Positions 1-5,188 of a DNA stretch of 5,188 bases are shown piece after piece. The position numbers were made by a program, and so were the translations under genes. Each line of letters begins with the position of its first letter. Position 1 is the stretch's first letter. Origin of the DNA: JANLSE01 sp031362265. GTDB lineage: Bacteria > Chloroflexota > Chloroflexia > Chloroflexales > Roseiflexaceae. Where the stretch lies: NCBI GenBank assembly GCA_031362265.1, contig JANLSE010000152.1:1-5188 (forward strand), given 5' to 3'. Under the pieces are notes generated by a model. That model did not search any database. It was not told the DNA's origin and saw only the letters and a program-made list of their open reading frames with translations.

Positions 1-133
1 GGCTTTGCCGCTCAAAACACAGAGAAACAAGAGGATTGGGGCGCAGTTCCAAGGACTTTGCATGAGCCCTGGCTGCCCTTAGATCGGGTTGGATAAGCCT
101 TGATTCAAGCGGTTTTATACTTCTTCTTGTTCA

Positions 134-149
134 CCTGCAAACAGGCAGG
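134..149. repeat. Small inverted repeat overlapping the larger hairpin
   Basis: CCTGC at 134-138 is complementary to GCAGG at 145-149 across a six-base spacer. The right arm shares bases 147-149 with the larger stem at 147-176, so both cannot form fully at once in one RNA. The stem is only five base pairs, and chance is a reasonable explanation. Confidence 0.25.
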
Positions 150-176
150 GCAGCACGGTATTGTTCGTGCTGCTCT
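147..176 (-). terminator. Hairpin downstream of glgP, possible terminator
   Basis: An inverted repeat pairs 147-157 (AGGGCAGCACG) with 166-176 (CGTGCTGCTCT) around an 8-base loop. Eight base pairs next to the loop are perfect. The only disturbed position, 149 with 174, is G-U in plus-strand RNA and A-C in minus-strand RNA. It begins 33 bases past the glgP stop codon, the right place for a terminator of that leftward gene. On the minus strand the stem is followed by GCCTGTTTGC rather than a run of T, so it is not a textbook intrinsic terminator. It could instead be a 3'-end stabilising stem or a protein-binding palindrome. Confidence 0.35.
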
Positions 177-209
177 GTGCGTTAGCGATTGACCAATTGA
201 ACGGAGTGA

Positions 210-2330
210 TTAGCCTCGCGCGGCTGGAAGATACAGGCGCTCAACATATTCCTTGACCATGCGACGTGTGCTATAGGCTGGTGCGACCGTTGCTATGGCT
301 GTTTTTACGCGCTCCAGCCACTCATGTGGAATACCATCTGGGCGATTGTAGTAGAGACCACTCGCCTCATGTTCGAGAATGTGGTAGAGATGTTGAGCAT
401 CATTCCAATCCTGCTCATCAAGATTGTCGTACTCACGCTCATCACCGATTGCCCAACCATTATTGCCATTATAGGCCTCTGGCCACCAGCCATCCAGAAT
501 TGAGCAGTTAACCACACCATTTAGACTGGCCTTCTCACCGCTGGTACCACTCGCCTCATGCGGCCGGCGTGGCGTATTGAGCCAGATATCGACGCCTTGA
601 ACCAAGTAACGAGCGACACACATGTCGTATTCTTCAATGAATACAATCTTGCCTGCAAAGCCGTACTCCTGCGATTTTCGATAGACATCCTGAATAAAGA
701 GTTTCCCAGGATGATCGGCGGGATGTGCCTTACCTGCGAAAATGATCTGGATCGGACGATCGCCACGATTGAGAATATAGCGCAGCCGATCGGGATCTTT
801 AAATAGGAGCGTGGCCCGCTTATAGGTTGCAAAACGGCGAGCAAACCCAATCGTTAGTGTGCTCTCATCCAATAGTGGCCATGCAACTGGCGGTGTACCA
901 AGGCGTGCATGCCGCTTCAGGGTGCGCTCACGAGTAAAGTTGACCAGTGTTTTCTTGAGATCGTTGCGTGTCGCCCACAACTCGGCATCTGGGATCTTAT
1001 GGATCTTCTGCCATAACTCAAGATCATCGAGGTGTTCTTCCCAATCTTCACCCAGATAGGTATCGTACAACTTGCGCATCGCTGGAGCAAGCCATGTCGC
1101 ACTATGCACACCATTTGTAATTGAGGTGATCGGCACATCATCCTGTGGCTTGCCATCATATAGCCATTGCCACATACCACGCGCCACATGCCCATGCAAC
1201 TTGCTAACGCCATTATGTCCACTTGAAAGCTTGAGCGCAAGTACCGTCATTGCAAAGGTTGGCCCCCAACTCTGATGTTGCATTGCGATATTGAAGAAAT
1301 CTTCGCGACTCAAGCCAAGCTGTGGCCAATATTGATCAAAATATTTTTCCATCAATGGCATTGGGAAGGCATCATTACCAGCGGGCACAGGCGTATGGGT
1401 AGTAAAGACCGAATGGCGGCGTACCCGATCAACAGCCTCACCAAATGGCACACCCTGTTTGACCATTTCCCGTGCTAATTCCAAAACGAGAAACGCGGAG
1501 TGCCCCTCGTTCATGTGCCAGACAGTTGGCGCGAGACCAAGCTGACGAAGTGCGCGTACACCGCCAATACCCAATACAATCTCTTGAGCGACGCGCATTT
1601 CCTGATCGCCACCATAGAGGCGCGCTGAGAGCTCACGATCATGCGGACTATTTGGGTGGATATCAGTATCCAACAATAGCAATGAAACACGGCCAACCTG
1701 GATGCGATACACTTTCGCGTAGATTGTGCGCCCAGGCAGATCTACCTCAACAACCACTTCATGACCATCGGCACAAATTGCTGGTGTCGCTGGGATATCG
1801 GCAAAATTGATCTTGTTATAGATCGCCTCCTGCCAGCCGCTCGGATCGAGTTGTTGCCGAAAATACCCTTGTGGATAAATAAAACCCACAGCTACGAATG
1901 GCAGATCAAGATCGCTGGCTTCTTTTACATGATCGCCAGCAAGCACTCCAAGGCCACCAGAGTAAATAGGTAAACTCTCATGAAGACCAAATTCGGCTGA
2001 GAAATATGCAATTAATTGCTTGCCTGCTTCTGCATGCGTCCGCTTATACCAAGTATCATCGGCACGCATATAGGCATCGAGCGCGGCCAATACAGAATCA
2101 TAATCGGCCAGGAACTCCGGCCGAGCCGCCGCTGCTGCTAGCTTCGTTTGACGTACATCACGCAAGAAATCGACCGGATTGTGATAGTCTGCTTCCCAGA
2201 GATCTGCATCTATCTGGCGGAACAGATTCTGCGCTTCGTCGTGCCAAGCCCACCATAGATTGTAGGCTAGGTCGCGTAGGCGTGCGATCCGCGTTGGGAT
2301 CGGCGTGAAAATAAGATCAGTACTTACCAT
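210..2330 (-). CDS. glgP: Alpha-glucan (glycogen/maltodextrin) phosphorylase, GT35, DUF3417 type
   Basis: This cytosolic enzyme releases glucose-1-phosphate from the non-reducing ends of glycogen or maltodextrin, using phosphate and pyridoxal phosphate (PLP). Counting from ATG 2330 (706 residues), residues about 14-115 match the DUF3417 N-terminal domain (NLWWAWHDEA). YFSAEFGL starts at 109, followed by the glycine-rich YSGGLGVLAGDH. WHMNEGHSAF lies near 271-280, HTPVPAGND at 312-320 and TNGVH at 405-409. RRFATYKR (498-505) aligns with the phosphate-binding Arg/Lys of animal phosphorylase, and FAGKAHPADHPGK is at 531-543. EASGTSGEK (592-600) carries the PLP lysine, K600, and is followed by LDGWWPEAYNG. 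The end (RMVKEYVERLYLP) is the usual C-terminus of this subfamily (TIGR02094-like), so the gene looks intact, though shorter than the 800-residue members. Start: the strong Shine-Dalgarno at 2344-2350 is 13 bases from ATG 2330 but 7 from an in-frame TTG at 2336, which would add two residues. A TTG at 2342 is too close to it. It is transcribed away from the glycosyltransferase genes. Confidence 0.95.
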   Translation of the reverse strand: MVSTDLIFTPIPTRIARLRDLAYNLWWAWHDEAQNLFRQIDADLWEADYHNPVDFLRDVRQTKLAAAAARPEFLADYDSVLAALDAYMRADDTWYKRTHAEAGKQLIAYFSAEFGLHESLPIYSGGLGVLAGDHVKEASDLDLPFVAVGFIYPQGYFRQQLDPSGWQEAIYNKINFADIPATPAICADGHEVVVEVDLPGRTIYAKVYRIQVGRVSLLLLDTDIHPNSPHDRELSARLYGGDQEMRVAQEIVLGIGGVRALRQLGLAPTVWHMNEGHSAFLVLELAREMVKQGVPFGEAVDRVRRHSVFTTHTPVPAGNDAFPMPLMEKYFDQYWPQLGLSREDFFNIAMQHQSWGPTFAMTVLALKLSSGHNGVSKLHGHVARGMWQWLYDGKPQDDVPITSITNGVHSATWLAPAMRKLYDTYLGEDWEEHLDDLELWQKIHKIPDAELWATRNDLKKTLVNFTRERTLKRHARLGTPPVAWPLLDESTLTIGFARRFATYKRATLLFKDPDRLRYILNRGDRPIQIIFAGKAHPADHPGKLFIQDVYRKSQEYGFAGKIVFIEEYDMCVARYLVQGVDIWLNTPRRPHEASGTSGEKASLNGVVNCSILDGWWPEAYNGNNGWAIGDEREYDNLDEQDWNDAQHLYHILEHEASGLYYNRPDGIPHEWLERVKTAIATVAPAYSTRRMVKEYVERLYLPAARG

Positions 2331-2343
2331 ACTCAATGCCAAA

Positions 2344-2350
2344 CCTCCTC
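2344..2350 (-). promoter_or_regulatory. Ribosome binding site of glgP
   Basis: On the minus strand this reads GAGGAGG, a near-perfect Shine-Dalgarno sequence. Distances are 1 base to TTG 2342, 7 bases to TTG 2336 and 13 bases to ATG 2330. By spacing alone TTG 2336 is favoured. By codon strength ATG 2330 is favoured. The 2342 start is effectively ruled out. Confidence 0.8.
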
Positions 2351-2366
2351 ATATATCAACTTCGTT

Positions 2367-2395
2367 ACTATACACAAAGGTTTGAATGGTTGCAA
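2367..2395 (-). promoter_or_regulatory. Predicted sigma70-type promoter of glgP
   Basis: Read on the minus strand, TTGCAA (2395-2390, four of six matches to TTGACA) is followed after exactly 17 bases by TATAGT (2372-2367, five of six matches to TATAAT). A start near 2360-2362 would give a leader of about 25-30 bases carrying the Shine-Dalgarno. Spacing and position fit well. The -35 element is itself a palindrome (TTGCAA) and sits inside a larger one at 2390-2401. This is pattern evidence only. Confidence 0.55.
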
Positions 2396-2414
2396 GCGCA
2401 ACTGCTGTACGATT

Positions 2415-2423
2415 TGGTATAAT
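2415..2423 (+). promoter_or_regulatory. Predicted extended -10 promoter of the glycosyltransferase operon
   Basis: TGGTATAAT is a perfect extended -10 element (TGn followed by TATAAT). No good -35 box lies 16-18 bases upstream; the nearest, TTGCAA at 2390-2395, is 22 bases away. That is typical of promoters relying on the TGn motif. Transcription would start near 2429-2430, about 20 bases before ATG 2449, leaving just room for the ribosome binding site. It lies downstream of the alternative ATG at 2386, so that longer start would be lost from this transcript. Confidence 0.55.
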
Positions 2424-2436
2424 TTTGTATTCTTAC

Positions 2437-2442
2437 AGAGGG
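2437..2442 (+). promoter_or_regulatory. Ribosome binding site deciding the start at 2449
   Basis: AGAGGG lies six bases before ATG 2449. It supports that start rather than the in-frame ATG 21 codons upstream at 2386, which has no comparable purine-rich site (it is preceded by AAAGGTTTGA, with AAAGG only 5 bases away and one G short of a good match). Confidence 0.65.
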
Positions 2443-2448
2443 TTCACC

Positions 2449-4056
2449 ATGGCAAATAGTGTAACGAAATCGCCATTGCTTGCATTACCACGCATTAAGC
2501 GTTTGTTAGCGCCGCTGGTACTGTTGGGTTTCGTAGTAAGCTCATTACCGCTTATCACACATGCATTCGACCAACTCAGCAATAGTTTAGCATCGATTTA
2601 CCCAAATGACGGACTCGAGGGCACACTCCTCTATGAGGCTCGCATTGTTGCTGCTGGTGAACCACTCTATCGCCCTTTAACTCGATTGGAGTTTGTGTCG
2701 GCACCCTATCCTCCGATTCACACAGCATGTATTGCGCTATTCGATCACATTCTGGTTGGTTCGCATCCATTTTGGGGTGGGCGGGTCGTTTCAGCAGCAG
2801 CTGCAATTGGCATTGCACTATGTATTGTTCTCATTCTACGTGTTGTGGGCCGCTCCTGGATGGCAGGCATGATTGGTGCGACCCTCTTTTTTAGCGCGCC
2901 AGCTGTTGTGCTGTGGGGCAGTCGCATCAAACCGGATATGCTAGCGATTTGCTTCGCCATGGCTGGACTCTTATGCGCACTGATTGGCATTGGCGATAAA
3001 GAGCCAAATACTACAGATAATGTATCTAGGCAACTCACCAGCAAGCATCCGCGTGCACTCAATCCGTGGTTGGTTAGTGCTACGATCTGGTTCACAATTG
3101 CATTCTTTACACGCCAAACAACACTCATGGCTGCATTCTCTGTCTGCGTTGCAATGTTGATTGACGATACTCTTGTTTGGCGTGCAGGAAACCGTTCAGG
3201 CTTGATTTGGAATCTGCCGCTAAGTTGGCGCAGCTTCTGGTTCGGAATTCTTCTGGTTGGGCTCATGTTGGGTTTTTGGGGCTTCGCAGATTTGATCACT
3301 ACTGGCCAATATACCGCACATGTGTGGGGGCTACATAAAAGCGAGTGGTGGTCGTTGTATCTTGTACAAAAATATGCTTTGCGCTTGATTCCCTACTGGC
3401 CAACCCTTGTTCTTAGCCTGCCCCTGTTGGGCTGGGCAACTCGCAACTCCCAAGCACGAATGCTGACATGTTATGTGCTCTTTGCACCGATCACACTGAT
3501 TGGTGCAGCCGAGATTTCTGCCAATCATAACCATTTACTTGAATCGCATTTGGCGATTGGGTTAGCATGTGGTGCCGCGGTTGCCTGGGCAACTCAAGCG
3601 ATACACAAACCACCACAGGCCCTCAATATAGTGACACGAATAGCTATCTTGGCGTTCTTGGCACTACAAATACAGATTGCCTACCAACCACAAAAAATCT
3701 TTGAGGGTGAGCTTACACCAAGCGATCCGCCTGAACGTTTTGTATTCTTCATTCGTAACACGCCTGGCGAGATACTGGCCGATGATGTCGGGCTACTGAT
3801 CGCAGGTGGCAAGCCGATCCGCTATGATGATCCTTCTACAATGGGGCCTGCTGCGCGCTGGGGTATCTGGGACCAGACGGGGCTGCTAAACGAAATTAGC
3901 GAACGGAAATTCAGCGCGATCATGCTGCGTGATAATGTGGAGAAAGATCCCTACGACCAGGTGGGGCGCTGGACATCCGAAATGCGTGCTGCGATACGCG
4001 AAAACTATACGCTCAAATTCAATGATAAGATACGAGTGTATGTGCCAAAGGAATAA
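2449..4056 (+). CDS. Polytopic membrane glycosyltransferase, GT39/PMT_2-like, with soluble C-terminal domain
   Basis: Probably a GT-C fold enzyme that moves a sugar from a lipid-phosphate donor to an acceptor on the outer face of the cytoplasmic membrane. Donor and acceptor cannot be told from sequence. From ATG 2449 it has 535 residues. I count about 10-11 hydrophobic segments: roughly 21-38, 110-132, 138-157, 162-181, 206-245 (two), 263-283, 313-330, 338-356, 366-382 and 394-412. The first large loop holds NDGLEG (53-58), whose acidic residues D54 and E57 sit where GT-C enzymes keep catalytic acids, and APYPP (85-89). SRIKPDML (158-165), FTRQ (220-223) and ANHNHLLE (358-365) recur in altered form in the next gene. 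Residues 413-535 are hydrophilic and look like a separate soluble domain with no motif I recognise. It probably heads an operon, with the next gene 57 bases on. The specific function is unknown, and annotation as a hypothetical membrane protein would also be fair. Confidence 0.85.
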   Translation: MANSVTKSPLLALPRIKRLLAPLVLLGFVVSSLPLITHAFDQLSNSLASIYPNDGLEGTLLYEARIVAAGEPLYRPLTRLEFVSAPYPPIHTACIALFDHILVGSHPFWGGRVVSAAAAIGIALCIVLILRVVGRSWMAGMIGATLFFSAPAVVLWGSRIKPDMLAICFAMAGLLCALIGIGDKEPNTTDNVSRQLTSKHPRALNPWLVSATIWFTIAFFTRQTTLMAAFSVCVAMLIDDTLVWRAGNRSGLIWNLPLSWRSFWFGILLVGLMLGFWGFADLITTGQYTAHVWGLHKSEWWSLYLVQKYALRLIPYWPTLVLSLPLLGWATRNSQARMLTCYVLFAPITLIGAAEISANHNHLLESHLAIGLACGAAVAWATQAIHKPPQALNIVTRIAILAFLALQIQIAYQPQKIFEGELTPSDPPERFVFFIRNTPGEILADDVGLLIAGGKPIRYDDPSTMGPAARWGIWDQTGLLNEISERKFSAIMLRDNVEKDPYDQVGRWTSEMRAAIRENYTLKFNDKIRVYVPKE

Positions 4057-4103
4057 GTAGCGCTAACAGGCCAAACACAGGCGCATTTCATTACTGAATA
4101 GCT

Positions 4104-4107
4104 GAGG
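4104..4107 (+). promoter_or_regulatory. Ribosome binding site of the second glycosyltransferase
   Basis: GAGG in the context GCTGAGGACC lies six bases before GTG 4114. It is also four bases before an out-of-frame ATG at 4112 that shares bases with the GTG. The in-frame TAG at 4099-4101 means translation cannot begin further upstream, so this site fixes the start. The rest of the 57-base gap (4057-4113) shows no terminator hairpin or convincing promoter, in line with co-transcription. Confidence 0.6.
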
Positions 4108-4113
4108 ACCTAT

Positions 4114-5188
4114 GTGTTCACTCGCCTCACACGCATCGCTACCATACTCACCACGGGCTTACTTTTCCTGCTCGTGGCTGCCCATCTGGTATTCTTTGGC
4201 AGTCGCACCGCGCATCTGCTGAGTTATCCATACCCTCTCGATTATGGCGAAGGCCCGCTTCAGGCACAGGTTAGTGCGCTGCTCCGTGGCACACCAATTT
4301 GGGCGATCTACGCCGATCCCGGAGCCGCACCATTTTTGGTTGTGAACTACCCTCCGGTCTTCCACCTGATTGTAGCTCCCTTAGCCTTTATACTGGTGCC
4401 ATTCATTCACGATACTCCACATGCCGTACTTTTGGCTGGCCGCCTGGTATCACTATTCGCAAGCTTGGGATGTGTGGCAGCGCTTCTCGTAACCGCCCGT
4501 GGTTCACGCCCCACAACCAAATCACATATCTTGGCGAATCCTGGTTCATGGTTGATTGTGCTCGCTTTGCTTGGGATTCCGATTGTCCGCGAATGGTCCT
4601 CTGTTATGCGGGTCGATATGCTTGGGCTCTGCTTAGGTTTATGCGGGCTAGTGCTTGTTCAGCGCGGATTAGGCAGTCGGCAGGTGTTATGGGCAGCCCC
4701 GCTCCTAACGCTTGCGTTACTAACTAAACCATCGCTACTCGCAGCCCCAGCGGCAGCATTCATCTGGCTCTGTTTCCGCGATTGGCGGCGCGCCCTCCTA
4801 CTCGCGCTATTGATTGGGCTATTGAGCTTGAGTACCATTGGCCTGCTGCAATTCGCAAGTGGTGGCTGGTTCTGGCTGCATGTCGTTCAAGCAAATGCAA
4901 ATCCCTGGGATTTTGATCTGGCACATAGTTTCTGGCGCGATCAAATTGCGCTGATGTTACCGCTGATTGCTGCGGGTGGGTTGGGCCTGTTGGCGCTGAT
5001 CTGGATGCAGATCACACGAACCAAAACGCAGCCAGACACAATCCAGCGTAGGCTACACGTTATTGTTCCTACAATTTCGAATACCCAATTACTCGCGCTC
5101 TACTACACTCTCTTTGGCATTATGACAGCCTTTGGCGTAGGTAAACTAGGCGCATACACGAATTATTTCCTCGAAGCCTATGCTGGCC
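4114..5188 (+). CDS. Second polytopic membrane glycosyltransferase, GT39/PMT_2-like, cut by right edge
   Basis: The frame is open from GTG 4114 to the edge of the window (358 residues visible, C-terminus missing). The start is bounded by an in-frame TAG at 4099-4101, and no in-frame ATG occurs until about residue 165. The protein begins VFTRLTRIAT, followed by a membrane segment at about 11-29. The first outer loop has LDYGEG (42-47) with D43 and E46, then VNYPP (77-81). Further hydrophobic segments lie near 84-98, 105-127, 145-158, 168-184, 191-218, 226-247, 279-300 and 326-343. VMRVDML (164-170), LLTKPS (202-207) and TNYFLE (349-354) match the motif order of the gene before it, so the two are likely paralogues. 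It is probably a lipid-linked sugar transferase for the cell envelope or glycoproteins. Substrate is unknown. The large open frame overlapping it at 4299-4727 is a shadow. Confidence 0.85.
   Translation, partial: MFTRLTRIATILTTGLLFLLVAAHLVFFGSRTAHLLSYPYPLDYGEGPLQAQVSALLRGTPIWAIYADPGAAPFLVVNYPPVFHLIVAPLAFILVPFIHDTPHAVLLAGRLVSLFASLGCVAALLVTARGSRPTTKSHILANPGSWLIVLALLGIPIVREWSSVMRVDMLGLCLGLCGLVLVQRGLGSRQVLWAAPLLTLALLTKPSLLAAPAAAFIWLCFRDWRRALLLALLIGLLSLSTIGLLQFASGGWFWLHVVQANANPWDFDLAHSFWRDQIALMLPLIAAGGLGLLALIWMQITRTKTQPDTIQRRLHVIVPTISNTQLLALYYTLFGIMTAFGVGKLGAYTNYFLEAYAG

Larger units (their letters stand above)
1..209. other. Non-coding or gene-end region left of glgP
   Basis: I see no gene here that I can support. 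One plus-strand frame is open from the left edge to a TAA at 94-96 and could be the last 31 codons of a gene entering from outside, but the peptide has no recognisable motif. On the minus strand a frame starting with ATG at 63-61 runs off the edge after 21 codons (it begins MQSPWNC). It has no convincing ribosome binding site and may be chance. Bases 134-176 contain two overlapping inverted repeats, described separately. No tRNA-like or riboswitch-like structure was noticed. Confidence 0.5.

Noticed and set aside
1..63. Minus-strand ATG at 63 running off the left edge, with a TTTGCA/TATAAA promoter-like pair near 116-143
   Set aside because: Only 21 codons are visible, the ribosome binding site is poor, and the promoter match is weak (16-base spacing, four of six in the -35). 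Chance cannot be excluded.
1..96. Plus-strand frame open from the left edge to TAA at 94-96, as a gene end
   Set aside because: About 31 codons with no motif; the other two plus frames are open almost as long, so the sequence does not single it out.
97..116. Stem CTTGA/TCAAG followed by GGTTTTAT as a plus-strand terminator
   Set aside because: The stem has only about three usable pairs once a loop is allowed, and the T-run is short and interrupted.
100..121. TTGATT and TATACT as a rightward promoter
   Set aside because: The spacer is only 10 bases, too short for a sigma70 promoter, and no plus-strand gene follows.
266..2308. Several plus- and minus-strand open frames within the glgP region
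   Set aside because: All lie inside the well-conserved phosphorylase gene in other frames and have no recognisable motifs.
2745..3299. Minus-strand open frame of 184 codons opposite the first glycosyltransferase
   Set aside because: It is antisense to a clear membrane protein gene, shows no domain or ribosome binding site, and has the basic, proline- and serine-rich look of a shadow frame.
4299..4727. Plus-strand open frame of 142 codons
   Set aside because: It overlaps the second glycosyltransferase in another frame. The glycosyltransferase frame has membrane segments and motifs shared with its neighbour, while this one reads as arginine-, serine- and cysteine-rich shadow.

Overview
The window looks like ordinary chromosomal DNA from a free-living bacterium of mid GC content. 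The DUF3417-type alpha-glucan phosphorylase, the large multi-membrane GT39/PMT_2-like glycosyltransferases and the roughly balanced base composition suggest a filamentous member of the Chloroflexota (for example Herpetosiphon-like). That assignment comes from protein style only and was not checked against a database. No phage, transposon, CRISPR, toxin-antitoxin or RNA genes were seen.

Layout. Bases 1-209 carry no gene I can defend. They hold two overlapping inverted repeats (134-149 and 147-176), the larger of which may end transcription of the leftward gene. Bases 210-2330 (minus strand) encode a complete alpha-glucan (glycogen/maltodextrin) phosphorylase, glgP. A compact intergenic region of about 118 bases (2331-2448) carries back-to-back promoter-like sequences for the leftward glgP and a rightward pair of membrane protein genes. 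Bases 2449-4056 (plus) encode a complete polytopic GT-C-type glycosyltransferase with a soluble C-terminal domain. After 57 bases, a second, related glycosyltransferase begins at a GTG codon at 4114 and runs off the right edge.

How they fit together. The two plus-strand genes share ordered motifs (D-x-x-E-G, Y-P-P, R-x(1-3)-D-M-L, T-[RK], N-x-x-L-E). They look like a tandem paralogous pair in one operon, probably transferring sugars from lipid-linked donors onto an acceptor at the outer face of the membrane. Nothing in the sequence ties them to glycogen breakdown, so the shared divergent promoter region is the only visible link to glgP.

No clearly novel system is visible. The points worth a second look are start-codon choices, the divergent promoter layout with a possible operator-like palindrome, the uncharacterised paralogous glycosyltransferase pair, and an ATG overlapping the GTG start of the second one.
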